Notes: generated from the sequence alone by a model not told the origin. A stretch of DNA of 64,000 bases from Larkinella terrae (GCF_009668025.1 NZ_WJXZ01000014.1:764448-828447), one strand, 5' to 3'; shown: positions 55,261-64,000, counted from the stretch's first letter. A program made the numbers and translations.

Positions 55261-58098
55261 TTAAATCCCTTTCAATTCTCCACTCAGCCGGTATGTTTTT
55301 CCCTTTTCGGTTGTCAATTGAACTTCTTTCGTTCCGTAGCGTAGCGTACACGGCTGCCCGGCTTTGGAGGTAACTTCAACGCTACTTAACGTTCCGTTCT
55401 GCCAGCGGATGTTCAGCACAAAACCGCCCGACGCACAGATTCCGTGGATCGAACCGGTGGGGATGTCGGTTGGCAGGGCGGGAAGCAGGTCGATCGTTTT
55501 GCCCTGACTTTGCAGCAACATCTCGCCAATGCCGCTGGCACCGCCAAAATTACCATCGATTTGAAACGGCGGATGGGCGTCGAACAGGTTGGGGTAGGAG
55601 CCGCCACCGGTCACGCCTTCGGGTGAAATCGCCGGGCGGAACAGCAACTTGACCATGTTATAAGCGTGATTACCATCGCGAAAACGGGCCCAGAAGTTGA
55701 TTTTCCAGGCCAGGCTCCAGCCGGTTCCTTCATCGCCCCGCTCCCGCAGCGACTGCCGGGCGGCTTTCATCAGGTCGGGTGTTTCGTCCCAGGTGATGTC
55801 GGTGCCGGGGTGAACGCCCCAGAGGTGCGACACGTGCCGGTGATGGTCGTTCGGGTCGTCGATGTCCGTCAGCCACTCCTGCAACTGGCCGCGCTTGCCA
55901 ATCTGGTTGGGGGCAATCTGGCCGTACATCGTTTTGAGCGTGTCCCGAAAGGCGGCATCAGTGCCAAGAATTTCGCTGGCCGCTATGCAGTTTTTGAACA
56001 GATCGCGGATAATCTGGTGGTCCATCGTCGGCCCGGCAACCAGCCCCAGGTGTTCGGGCGAGTTCGACGGGGAACTGATCAACCAGCCGGTTTTCGGGTC
56101 TTTGACCAGGAAATCGACAAAAAACCGGGCGGCTTCTTTCAACACCGGATACGCCCGGTTTTGCAGAAAATTCCGGTCCTGTGTGTAGCGGTAATGCTCC
56201 CAGAGGTGCCGCGAAACCCAGGCGCCCCCACTCACCCAAATGCCGTGGTTCGATGCGTTGATCGGGGCCGTTCCGCGCCAGAGGTCGGTGTTGTGGTGCA
56301 GCACCCAGCCCCGGGCGTTGTAATGCGCCTTTGCGGTTTTCCGACCGCTTTCGACCAGTTCATCGGTGGCAGCAAACATCGGTTCGTGGCAGGCCGAAAG
56401 ATTGAGCATTTCGGCGGGCCAGTAATTCATCTGGAAATTGATGTTCGTCGTGTATTTGCTGCCCCAGGGCGGAGTGAGCAGGTCGTTCCAGATGCCCTGC
56501 AAATTGGCCGGTCGCGTACCGGGCCGGGAGCTTGAAATCAGCAGATACCGCCCGTATTGCACGTAAAGTGCTAAAAGCGCCGGATCGGGCGATTTCTCGA
56601 AATGCTGCAGTCGCTCGTCGGTCGGGAGTTGTTCACTGGCGGTATGCCCCAAATCCAGCGATAAGGTGTTGAAATAAGATTGGAAGTCGTTAATGTGGGC
56701 GGTTTTCAGGGCATCAAATCGTTTGGTGATGGCGGTTTGCAGCGGTTTTTGACTCAGTATGGCCGGGTCGCCGGAAACGTCTTTGTAATTCTTGAAATTG
56801 GTGCCAGCCGTCAGGTACAAGGTGGCTTCGTCGGCTCCCGAAACGACGAGTTTATTTCCAGAGACCGAAATCCGGCCTTTCTGCGTCTGAATTTGAAGCA
56901 GACTTTCTCCCTTCAGCGCGCCATTTTGCACCTGAACTGAAAGGGCAATCGTTTGATTATCAATCGTTCGGACGGAGGATTGTTTATGCGGACTATCCAG
57001 CGTAGCTTCAAAACTGATTTTCCCCGGCCGACTGGCCGTCAGGTGAACGGCGATAACCTGATCGGGGGCGCTGGCGAGGTATTCCCGGGCGAATTGTACG
57101 CCGTTCGACGAAAAGGTAACGCGGGAGAGGGCGGTTTTTAAATCCAGTTCGCGCCGGTAATGGAGCGGTTTTTTGGCATTCTTAAACCGCAACCACAGAT
57201 CACCAAAGGGCTGGTAATCGGCCTGATAGCGTGGCATGGCCGGGGGCGTGTCATCCTGAATCCAGTAGCGGAACGGTTTTTTCAGGGAAATGCCATCGGC
57301 TGGTTGTTGGCCTTCGGGATACACCACGAACGTCGGCTGGTTGGTTTTGACGCCGATAAAACCGCCTTTGTCGAACCAGTTGATGACCTGAATCGCCAGT
57401 TGGTTTTTGCCAGTCCGCAGCTTGCCTGCCGGAATTTTGTACCGCCGGTTTTTCGCAATTCCTTCGTCGGAACCGATCAGTTCGCCGTTCAGATAGGTAA
57501 AATCCTGATCGCGAATCCGGCCCAGATCGAGCACGACATCCTTGCCCGCCCAGGCTTGCGGAAGTTCAAACGAGGTGCGAAACCAGACCGCGCCGTCCAA
57601 TCCTTCCATCCCGACTCGTTCCCAGCCTTCGGCTGTTGGAACCGGCAGGGTTTTCCAGGAGCGATCATCAAAAGACGCTGACGCCGGATTGGCTTTTAAG
57701 TTTTCTAGCTTGCGGACACTGGTAAACCAGGCGGTTTTCCTGGCCTCATAATCAGCTTCGTTGCTTTGTCGCCCCATGAATTTTTCCTGCGCCAGTTTTT
57801 CGGCTTCGGCCTGTTTGCCCTCAGCGAGTAAGCGCCGGATTTGGGGCAGGTATTGGGCAGCTCCTTCGCGCTGGTACTCACGCGGTTCGCCCGTCCAGAG
57901 GGTTTCTTCGTTGAACTGGATGTGGTCCGTTTCCACCCCGCCGAACACCATGCCGCCCAATCGCCCGTTGCCGATGGGCAGCGCTTCCACCCACTGACTG
58001 GCCGGTTGTTTGTACCAGAGCGTCAGCGGTTGCTGAACCGGCGGTTGCGCCGTTGCCGTAAAACAGGAAAGCCAAACGAAGAAGGCGGTTTTTTTCAT
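55261..58098 (-). CDS. GH95 glycosidase (alpha-L-fucosidase/galactosidase type) with inserted sandwich module
   Basis: 945 residues, about 150 more than typical GH95. Signal peptide (SCFTATAQ). The N-terminal beta domain (LPIGNGRLGGMVFGGVETDHIQFNEETLWTGEPR) is interrupted after residue 112 by a roughly 180-residue jelly-roll resembling GH2 sugar-binding modules, then resumes at YQADYQPFGDLWL. The catalytic (alpha/alpha)6 domain carries Asn552 and Asn554 (KYTTNINFQMNYW), acid Glu682 (SSPSNSPEH) and Asp848 (FQIDGNFGG), the known GH95 set. It removes alpha-1,2-fucose or alpha-L-galactose, sugars found in pectin side chains. Confidence 0.9.
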   Translation of the reverse strand: MKKTAFFVWLSCFTATAQPPVQQPLTLWYKQPASQWVEALPIGNGRLGGMVFGGVETDHIQFNEETLWTGEPREYQREGAAQYLPQIRRLLAEGKQAEAEKLAQEKFMGRQSNEADYEARKTAWFTSVRKLENLKANPASASFDDRSWKTLPVPTAEGWERVGMEGLDGAVWFRTSFELPQAWAGKDVVLDLGRIRDQDFTYLNGELIGSDEGIAKNRRYKIPAGKLRTGKNQLAIQVINWFDKGGFIGVKTNQPTFVVYPEGQQPADGISLKKPFRYWIQDDTPPAMPRYQADYQPFGDLWLRFKNAKKPLHYRRELDLKTALSRVTFSSNGVQFAREYLASAPDQVIAVHLTASRPGKISFEATLDSPHKQSSVRTIDNQTIALSVQVQNGALKGESLLQIQTQKGRISVSGNKLVVSGADEATLYLTAGTNFKNYKDVSGDPAILSQKPLQTAITKRFDALKTAHINDFQSYFNTLSLDLGHTASEQLPTDERLQHFEKSPDPALLALYVQYGRYLLISSSRPGTRPANLQGIWNDLLTPPWGSKYTTNINFQMNYWPAEMLNLSACHEPMFAATDELVESGRKTAKAHYNARGWVLHHNTDLWRGTAPINASNHGIWVSGGAWVSRHLWEHYRYTQDRNFLQNRAYPVLKEAARFFVDFLVKDPKTGWLISSPSNSPEHLGLVAGPTMDHQIIRDLFKNCIAASEILGTDAAFRDTLKTMYGQIAPNQIGKRGQLQEWLTDIDDPNDHHRHVSHLWGVHPGTDITWDETPDLMKAARQSLRERGDEGTGWSLAWKINFWARFRDGNHAYNMVKLLFRPAISPEGVTGGGSYPNLFDAHPPFQIDGNFGGASGIGEMLLQSQGKTIDLLPALPTDIPTGSIHGICASGGFVLNIRWQNGTLSSVEVTSKAGQPCTLRYGTKEVQLTTEKGKTYRLSGELKGI

Positions 58099-58110
58099 TA
58101 CGAACAGGTG

Positions 58111-59685
58111 TTAATGAAAGGTGAGGTAGAGCGCTAACATCGTACTAATCAACGAAATCCAGGCAATCCAGACGCGTCGGGTGGGCTTGGCAACGGTTTC
58201 CGATGCAACGGCTTCGTACCTGGACGGATTGGAATCGAATACCGAAATGAGCACAGCGGTAACTACAAGGATCGCAAAAATAGAAAAGGAAACCAGCAAA
58301 TAGTGCGGCCAGAACGTGTAACGGTCGGGCGGCAGCACCCACAAATACAGAATCCCAACGCCCAGACTGAAGGCCGAACCGACGGATAAAATGGCGTTGA
58401 CGGCGGTGCGCGTGGTGCGCTTCCAGAAAACCGTCAGCAGAAAAACCGTGGACAGGGGCGGGGCAGTGAACCCCAGCACCGACTGAAAAACGTCGAACAG
58501 GTTAAGCCCTTTGATGCTGTCAATCGCAAGCGCCATCAGTATGGCAAATAAACAACCGGCCACCACGACCATCCGCCCGACCCCAATCAGTTGCTGCGTA
58601 CTGGCGTTGGGGTTGATTTTCCGGGCGTAAACGTCCATCGTAAAGACCGTGCTCAGCGAGTTGAGTGACGAACCGATCGTACCAACTAAAACGGCAATCA
58701 GCACCACGATCACCAGCCCGTTCAGGCCGGGCGGAAACAGGTTGGTGACCATCGTCATGTAGGCTTCGGCGGGGTCTTTCAGGTTCGGAAACAGAATGAA
58801 ACAGAGAATGCCCGGTAGAATGAACAACGGCAACGACAGGATTTTAAGCCAGCCAATGAAATTGACGCCCAACTGCCCCTGTTCCAGGTTTCGGGCACCC
58901 AAAACCGATTGAACCATTGCCTGGTCGGTGCAGAAAAAAGCGACAGCGGCCACCGGATAGCCAAGCAAAATGGCGGGCCAGGGATAACTTTTGTCGCTGG
59001 CGGGGTGAATCAGACTCCAGTAATGGGCGGGGGCTTTTTGAAAAACCGCATCGAGTCCGCCTACCCGGTTGATGCCGAGAATCGTGAGCGTCAACGACAC
59101 GCCAATGAGCAGAATCATCTGGAACACATTGACGCGGGCAATGGCTTTCAGTCCGCCCGAATAGGCAAACAATCCCGCGAAAAGGACCAAAACCGTCACC
59201 GACAGCCCCATCGGGAAGCCCAGAATCTGCCGCACCAGAAAACCGCCCGCGAACAGGCCCAGCGACAGCCACGAAATCAGGATTTTGATAAGGGCATACC
59301 AGGCCAGAATCGTCTGCGTCGATTCGCCAAACCGTTTCCCCATGAATTCGGGCATGGTGGATACGTTGGCGGCCAGGTATTTGGGCGCAAAAACAATCGC
59401 CAGCAGAAACAGGAAAACGAAGGCGTACCAGTCGAAATTGATGGCGACAATGCCGGTGCTGTAGCCGATGCTCGCGAACGCCAGCAGCATGGACGGTCCT
59501 ACGTTGGTGCCCCACATGTTGAAGCCGATGCTCGCCCAGCCCAGCGATTTATTCGCCAGAAAAAGGGTTTCGTCGGTACCGGTTTTCTTCGGCGCACTGG
59601 CTTTGTAACCAATCACCGCCAGCACGGTCAGGTAAGCGAAAACGATGCCGTAATCGAGGAGCGTCAGGCGGTCGAGGAGGTTCAT
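58111..59685 (-). CDS. Sodium:solute symporter (SSS family, second copy)
   Basis: 524 residues with about 13 helices. N-terminal SSS pattern (TLFLANKSLGWASIGFNMWGTNVGPSMLLAFASIGY) and VGTIGSSLNSLSTVFTMDVYA in the core. It lies 12 bp upstream of the GH95 gene and after the oxidoreductase, so all three may be one minus-strand operon. It is distinct from the other SSS copy (different N-terminal motif), suggesting a different substrate, perhaps a monosaccharide released by this locus. Confidence 0.9.
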   Translation of the reverse strand: MNLLDRLTLLDYGIVFAYLTVLAVIGYKASAPKKTGTDETLFLANKSLGWASIGFNMWGTNVGPSMLLAFASIGYSTGIVAINFDWYAFVFLFLLAIVFAPKYLAANVSTMPEFMGKRFGESTQTILAWYALIKILISWLSLGLFAGGFLVRQILGFPMGLSVTVLVLFAGLFAYSGGLKAIARVNVFQMILLIGVSLTLTILGINRVGGLDAVFQKAPAHYWSLIHPASDKSYPWPAILLGYPVAAVAFFCTDQAMVQSVLGARNLEQGQLGVNFIGWLKILSLPLFILPGILCFILFPNLKDPAEAYMTMVTNLFPPGLNGLVIVVLIAVLVGTIGSSLNSLSTVFTMDVYARKINPNASTQQLIGVGRMVVVAGCLFAILMALAIDSIKGLNLFDVFQSVLGFTAPPLSTVFLLTVFWKRTTRTAVNAILSVGSAFSLGVGILYLWVLPPDRYTFWPHYLLVSFSIFAILVVTAVLISVFDSNPSRYEAVASETVAKPTRRVWIAWISLISTMLALYLTFH

Positions 59686-59714
59686 ATAATAGATGTGAGG
59701 GGATAGACGTGAGA

Positions 59715-60776
59715 TTAGAGACCGTGTTCGCTCAAAATCTCCCGAACGTTCACTGGTTTTCCGGTTTGTAACGATTTGTCCATTGCCTGCAGCAGGGCGA
59801 CGGTGCCAACGCCTTCCCGGATGTCGGGGTAAGCGGTTTGACCCGACGCCAGGCAGGTGGCGAAATAATCGAGGTAGTTCTGGTACTCGCCCGCGTGGTG
59901 GCTTTTTCCCTCGAACCGGAAATAGTGTTTCAACTTATGTTCCCAGGTCTGCACAATCTCGTCGCCGGTGTTGGTCGTGACGGCGTAGCGTAAATCCATG
60001 TAATCCGCCTGGCTGCAGCCTTCCGTACCGCGCAGGATGCAGCTCATTTCGGAGTCGCGCACGACGGGTTGGACCGGGCCGGTGTAGGCCCCACTGACGC
60101 GGGCGATGCGGCCGTCGGAGGCTTTGAAAATGAAGTGCATGGTGTCGTCGTTTTTCAAACCGCCTTTCCGGCCGTTGGCGCTGAGCATGCCGTAGCCCAT
60201 CACCTCTTCGATGTCGGGCAAATACCAGCGGATGAAATCGACGGGGTGGCTCAGGCCGCCGTACAGCCATTTGAACGCGTTTTCGAGCGACCAGCCTTTC
60301 GCCAGAAACCAGCGGTGGTCGGCGTGGTAATAGCCTTCGACGGTGATCAACTCCCCGATCAGACCGGCTTCAAAATCCGCCCGCTGCTTTTTCATCGGCT
60401 CGAAAAACCGCGAACTCTGCCCGACAAATACCTTTTTGCCGGTTTGTTCGCTCAGCTCAATCAGCTCTTTGGCCTTCGCCAGGTCGTCGATGAACGGTTT
60501 GGTGCAGACCACGTGCTTGCCGTGCAACAGCGCCTGCCGGGTATGCTCGGCGTGGAATTTGTCGGGCGTATAAATCGCAATGACGTCGATCGTCGGATCG
60601 TCCAGTAATTCCTGATACTGAGTGGTATAGCTCTGAAAATCAAATTCCTTGGCCCGCTGCTGACACAGTTCCAGTTTCTGGTCGCAGACTTTCGCCAGTT
60701 CGAAATGGGGGCTCGATAATGCCGCCGACATCGTGCTGCGCCCTTCGCCTAATCCAAGAATGCCTAATCGTAACAT
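59715..60776 (-). CDS. Gfo/Idh/MocA-family oxidoreductase
   Basis: 353 residues. N-terminal Rossmann domain (LGILGLGEGRSTMSAAL; DVIAIYTPDKFHAEHTRQALLHGKHVVCTKPFIDD, where the EKP-like CTKP motif holds the catalytic Lys). The C-terminal alpha/beta domain has WLYGGLSHPVDFIRWYLP, with the conserved His. No signal peptide, so cytoplasmic. It oxidises or reduces a sugar or inositol derivative with NAD(P). Starts at ATG 60776; the next gene begins 30 bp after its stop. Confidence 0.88.
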   Translation of the reverse strand: MLRLGILGLGEGRSTMSAALSSPHFELAKVCDQKLELCQQRAKEFDFQSYTTQYQELLDDPTIDVIAIYTPDKFHAEHTRQALLHGKHVVCTKPFIDDLAKAKELIELSEQTGKKVFVGQSSRFFEPMKKQRADFEAGLIGELITVEGYYHADHRWFLAKGWSLENAFKWLYGGLSHPVDFIRWYLPDIEEVMGYGMLSANGRKGGLKNDDTMHFIFKASDGRIARVSGAYTGPVQPVVRDSEMSCILRGTEGCSQADYMDLRYAVTTNTGDEIVQTWEHKLKHYFRFEGKSHHAGEYQNYLDYFATCLASGQTAYPDIREGVGTVALLQAMDKSLQTGKPVNVREILSEHGL

Positions 60777-60814
60777 GGTTTGTCGGAATACGTTTTAATG
60801 GGTTTTAGTGTATG

Positions 60815-60904
60815 GTTTAGAGTTTATTGTTTAAAGGTTAATCTTTTGATTTTCAATAAAATACAAGTGTAATAACCATAAAATAAAAACGATAAACTCT
60901 AAAC
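60815..60904. repeat. Long-arm AT-rich inverted repeat
   Basis: The 18-bp arm at 60815-60832 pairs with 60887-60904 with one mismatch, separated by 54 bp of AT-rich sequence. It lies in the 263-bp spacer between the oxidoreductase start and the next gene's stop, together with the family A repeat. Confidence 0.6.
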
Positions 60905-60941
60905 TTTAGGACTTTCGTCTGATAATTCTATTCGTTGAAAT

Positions 60942-61021
60942 TTGCCCCTAAATCCCCTAAAGGGGACTTGGACCCAATTAATCCAGATTCTTAAAGTCCC
61001 CTTTAGGGGATTTAGGGGCAA
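60942..61021. repeat. Palindromic repeat, family A (copy 4)
   Basis: Perfect 28-bp arms (60942-60969 and 60994-61021) around a 24-bp loop. Core CCCCTAAAGGGG, variant outer sequence TTGCCCCTAAATC. Just downstream of the beta-helix/mutarotase gene stop. Confidence 0.9.
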
Positions 61022-61039
61022 CAAGCAAAAATCCTAAAC

Positions 61040-63547
61040 TTATTTCTGCTGAAAATTGACCCAGACTTCGCCCGGCTTGGTGCCGGGAATGCCTTCCTGG
61101 TACTTCTTCATGCGGGCGTTCCAGGCGTCGACGCGCGGGTTGTTTTCGGTTGTTTTGGGGTTGAGTTTGTCCAGACTTTCGCCCTTCGGAATGCTGATGA
61201 CCAGCATGAGTTGCCGACCGTTTCTGAAGAGCAGCAATTGCTGAAACCGGGCGTTGCAAAAACCGTTGGACACCTCCGGCCACTTCTCAAACTGGGTAGC
61301 GTGATCGGCCAGGTACTCCTTCTGAAGCGTTTCGTCGGCCACCAGATTAGCCGTTAGAATGGTGTGATCCCACTCGTCGGTCGTCGGACCGGATGCGCAG
61401 CGGTTTCGGTTGAATTCGTAGAATAAATCATAATAAGTCTTCACCATTGCCGTCGGAAAAGCCGAGCGCAGTCGCCCGCTCAGCACCGAAACATCCTGCA
61501 CTTTGTCAAAAATAACATACCGGTTTTCCCACTGATACAAAGCCTCCGGACGAACTTTCGCCCGAGTCATTATCTCTTTTAATCGTTGTAAATCAATAGG
61601 TTGATTTGGACTGGTGATCAATTCGACAATCACCGGATTTTCCTTGTTGATCGACCAGTTCGGATCAGGCTGCAGCTTGTCGGCCAACAAATACTGATAC
61701 GGTTTTTGAATGCCCGCCTGGGTACGAATGCTGTCGGCCACCTGCGGCCCGTTGTGTTCCCAGACGTTGTTGGGGCCGTTGGCATTTTGCAGAAATTTCT
61801 CCGACGGCGTCCAGTTGCCTTTGATCGTAAAATATGACGAACCTTCGTCGGTGTAGAGGTAAAACCAGTGCGTGGGCAGGTGCGCATACGGCGCCTTGTA
61901 AACGCTGTCGATGTAATTCTCCGCAATCATCGAACCGGGTTGCGCCGACAGCGTATAAACCGCTGCCGCATCGTAGAGGTGCTTGGCAAAATGGTGAATC
62001 TTGTTTGCGACCACCCGGTTATTGCGCATGGCGTTGATGGTGCGCGTCCAGCCCCAGCCCAGGCTAATACCGCTGTACGATACCTCGCTGATTTCGTTGT
62101 GTTCGATCGTACTACCCCGAACGTAACCCGCGCCAATGCCCACGCAACCCCAGTCTTCGTTCGTAACGTTAGTGATCAGGTTGTTGGTAATGAGCAGGTT
62201 CGTGCAAATTTCGCGTTCGTCGGTGGGGTTGTAAGGCAGGTGAATTTCGGTGGCTTCGTCGGCAAAAACGCCCGCCAGAATGCCCGTACCGCCAATGTCT
62301 TTGAAAAGATTGCCCCGAATCACATTGTCGCGACCGCCCTTGTGGTAATCCAGCCCGGTAGCGGCCAGGTGCTCAAACCGGCAGTTCTCAAAACCGGTCT
62401 GGTTCGCAAACGAGACCTCCACAGCCGCGGCCGGGCGACCCACCCAGGCCTGATTTTCCAGCGTCTTTTTGTCGGGCGTACCCGGTATTTTCAGCTTGTA
62501 AGCGTCCAGCATGTACAATCCGGCCTGATGCGGCACATTTCCCTGCTGCGACGGCCGGAGCCAGCCCGTGTGCTGAAACGAAATGCCTTTGAAAAGGACG
62601 TTCGAAACCGGATGATCGGCGGTTCCGGCGATGCGGAGCAGTGTTTCGAGCGAAGGGGCGACAACCGTTGCCGTGGACAGATTTTCGTTGGGGCGCGGAA
62701 TGTAGTAGATTTTTTCACCTTTGGTATCCAGAAACCACTCGCCGGGCTGGTTCAGGAACTGGATGGCGTTGGTCAGGTAAAACGCCGAATTGCCGGTTTC
62801 TTTCGAAAGCCAGGGCGCGGGCCAGGGGTGCTCGGATTGGATGCGGCTTTCGGGCTGGTGAAACCAGAGTTTTGCGCTATCACCCTGAACGTCAATTTGC
62901 TTGATGCGCAGATTGGCAATGGCCCACCACTGGTGAATCAGCATTTCCAAACCAGCGGCTTTCGACAAATCACCGAAAGGGGGAGCGGGAATCCAGCAGG
63001 TTTGCTCGGTTTTGTTCCACGACAAAATCCGGTTCATCAGCGGATACGGTGTGTCTCTGGCCCGGATTGCTTTTTCGCCGTTCACCCACAACTGCCGGAA
63101 TTCAGCCAGCCGACCGCCCACTTGGGGCGCATCGGCCACCCAGACTTTTCCATTGGCTTCTTTGGGCAAACCGGGTACCGACGTTTTCAGCTTCTGCCAA
63201 CCGGTAACCGGAACCCCACCGCTCAAAACCGGGTGCGCGTTCGGCGCGGCTTCAACCACCGTCGAACTTGTCGACGTTCCCGAATCCTTCGGACGGATGA
63301 AAACCGGCTCATTTAGTGTATAAACGCCATTTTTGAGGTAAATATGCGCGCCATTTGCCACAACGGGGTCCGACAGCCGACGCCATTCCCGAACCTTTCG
63401 CAACGCCATCTGTAAACTCAAAACCGGTTTTTCAATCGTTCCGGCATTTTGGTCCGACCCATCCGGTGACACCCAGATTTCGGCTGGCTGGGCACGGGAA
63501 GGCCAGGGGAGGAAGAGAAGGATAAAAAGTGCTGCGAGTCGTCTCAT
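61040..63547 (-). CDS. Secreted beta-helix protein fused to an L-rhamnose-mutarotase-like domain
   Basis: 835 residues. Signal peptide (LFILLFLPWPSRAQ). Residues about 20-600 are a right-handed beta-helix (PAEIWVSPDGSDQNAGT ... NGAHIYLKNGVYTLNEPVFIRP, then KGISFQHTGW, FENCRFEHLAATGLDYH, IEHNEISEVSYSGISLG) like glycan-acting helices. The last 200 residues resemble RhaM mutarotase: LADHATQFEKWPEVSNGFCN and QQLLLFRNGRQLMLVISI match the HxxxWPE and strand pattern. RhaM normally interconverts alpha and beta L-rhamnose in the cytoplasm, so an exported, fused copy is unusual. Probable role: rhamnogalacturonan or rhamnoside processing (inference). Confidence 0.75.
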   Translation of the reverse strand: MRRLAALFILLFLPWPSRAQPAEIWVSPDGSDQNAGTIEKPVLSLQMALRKVREWRRLSDPVVANGAHIYLKNGVYTLNEPVFIRPKDSGTSTSSTVVEAAPNAHPVLSGGVPVTGWQKLKTSVPGLPKEANGKVWVADAPQVGGRLAEFRQLWVNGEKAIRARDTPYPLMNRILSWNKTEQTCWIPAPPFGDLSKAAGLEMLIHQWWAIANLRIKQIDVQGDSAKLWFHQPESRIQSEHPWPAPWLSKETGNSAFYLTNAIQFLNQPGEWFLDTKGEKIYYIPRPNENLSTATVVAPSLETLLRIAGTADHPVSNVLFKGISFQHTGWLRPSQQGNVPHQAGLYMLDAYKLKIPGTPDKKTLENQAWVGRPAAAVEVSFANQTGFENCRFEHLAATGLDYHKGGRDNVIRGNLFKDIGGTGILAGVFADEATEIHLPYNPTDEREICTNLLITNNLITNVTNEDWGCVGIGAGYVRGSTIEHNEISEVSYSGISLGWGWTRTINAMRNNRVVANKIHHFAKHLYDAAAVYTLSAQPGSMIAENYIDSVYKAPYAHLPTHWFYLYTDEGSSYFTIKGNWTPSEKFLQNANGPNNVWEHNGPQVADSIRTQAGIQKPYQYLLADKLQPDPNWSINKENPVIVELITSPNQPIDLQRLKEIMTRAKVRPEALYQWENRYVIFDKVQDVSVLSGRLRSAFPTAMVKTYYDLFYEFNRNRCASGPTTDEWDHTILTANLVADETLQKEYLADHATQFEKWPEVSNGFCNARFQQLLLFRNGRQLMLVISIPKGESLDKLNPKTTENNPRVDAWNARMKKYQEGIPGTKPGEVWVNFQQK

Positions 63548-63556
63548 TTCATATAT

Positions 63557-63643
63557 TGATTGCCCCTGAATTCCCTAAAGGGGACTTAAAAAATTTAGCC
63601 ATTTCGGCGTCCAAGTCCCCTTTAGGGGATTCAGGGGCAATCA
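63557..63643. repeat. Palindromic repeat, family A (copy 5)
   Basis: 31-bp arms (63557-63587 and 63613-63643) with one mismatch, loop 25 bp. Lies between the start of the beta-helix gene and the stop of the next gene, immediately upstream of the former. Confidence 0.9.
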
Positions 63644-63646
63644 GCC

Positions 63647-64000
63647 TCATTTCCCGGAAAAATCAAAAAACAGGGTTAGCTCCTTGGCGCGGGTGGGCTC
63701 TTTTTCGTAATCGTAAAAAATGTGTTTCATACCCATCGGACCGGTCGTTTCGTTGCGCTGCGTTTTGCTGCCAATGCTGCTGATGCCCTGCATGAACGAG
63801 AGGTCGCCCGACGGAAAAACCGGCTCGTAATTATGCCATTGATCGGTTTTCCAGGCGGGAGTAAACAGACGAAAGAAAGCGTCTTCCTTGTCGGTTACCA
63901 CCGTAAACGGCTGGCCCGTTGTTTCAAACCGACACCAGTACAGATTAGCGTGATAGCCCTTGAATTCGGGGTAAACAACCGGCGTTTCACCGGTTTCGGT
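63647..64000 (-). CDS. C-terminal end of a probable GH2-type glycoside hydrolase (gene continues past the window)
   Basis: The frame is open to the window edge, giving 117 residues. GYHANLYWCRFETTGQPFTV, AFFRLFTPAWK, FPSGDLSFMQGISSIGSKT and LTLFFDFSGK resemble the closing beta domain of large Bacteroidota GH2-family (beta-galactosidase/glucuronidase-like) enzymes. That recognition is by memory of pattern, and other large glycosidases share similar endings. Same strand as, and upstream of, the beta-helix/mutarotase gene, so probably part of the same operon. Confidence 0.5.
   Translation of the reverse strand, partial: TETGETPVVYPEFKGYHANLYWCRFETTGQPFTVVTDKEDAFFRLFTPAWKTDQWHNYEPVFPSGDLSFMQGISSIGSKTQRNETTGPMGMKHIFYDYEKEPTRAKELTLFFDFSGK

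Noticed and set aside
61868-63316. 482-codon open frame on the + strand opposite the beta-helix/mutarotase gene
   Set aside because: It mirrors the codon structure of the real gene, has Arg/Val-rich low-information composition and no recognisable domain; the minus-strand gene has a signal peptide and domains.

Overview
The window (GC a little over 50%) looks like chromosome of a Bacteroidota bacterium, most likely order Cytophagales and close to the Spirosomaceae (Spirosoma/Larkinella type). Reasons: a SusC/SusD pair, a remnant of a type IX secretion sorting domain, MacB/FtsX permeases with the N-terminal prefix domain typical of this group, DUF3826 and DUF5703 proteins, absence of Shine-Dalgarno sequences, and many palindromic intergenic repeats. 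No rRNA, tRNA, CRISPR array, prophage or intact insertion sequence was seen.

Layout. 1-6.8 kb: the end of an outer-membrane beta-barrel gene, a LacI regulator with a perfect operator-like palindrome, class I fructose-1,6-bisphosphatase, an orphan MacB/FtsX-type permease and a lipoprotein. 7.2-28.1 kb: a large catabolic locus. Its core is a tightly packed ten-gene run on the + strand: pectate-lyase-like PL1, a 1048-residue beta-helix/barrel protein, two sialidase-like beta-propellers, DUF3826, iron alcohol dehydrogenase, DHDPS/NAL-family aldolase, PdxA2-type dehydrogenase, DUF1537 four-carbon acid-sugar kinase and a sodium:solute symporter. A GH127 arabinofuranosidase, a DUF5703 glycosidase-like protein and an MGH1-like glycosidase follow. 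28.3-35.9 kb: a five-gene minus-strand cluster (unknown 742-aa protein, ABC exporter, fatty acyl-AMP ligase, acyl carrier protein, cytochrome P450) that looks like a small lipid or natural-product pathway. 36.2-43.8 kb: mostly housekeeping or small genes (BamA/TamA-like protein, SLC45-type sugar transporter with PfkB kinase, Lgt, YidD, GroES-like, DUF4174). 43.8-64 kb: a polysaccharide utilisation locus with sialate O-acetylesterase, AraC regulator, DUF3826, SusC, SusD, a GH28 polygalacturonase broken by one in-frame stop codon, GH95 with an inserted sandwich module, SSS symporter, Gfo/Idh/MocA oxidoreductase, a beta-helix protein fused to an L-rhamnose-mutarotase-like domain, and the end of a probable GH2-type enzyme.

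How it fits together. The two glycan loci point to pectin (homogalacturonan and rhamnogalacturonan with arabinan side chains). Secreted lyases and glycosidases cut the polymer, SusCD and two symporters import the products, and cytoplasmic acid-sugar enzymes feed triose phosphate into central metabolism, where fructose bisphosphatase supports gluconeogenesis. Two families of palindromic repeats decorate the glycan loci. One copy has become part of a signal-peptide coding sequence, and two composite copies bracket the broken GH28 gene.
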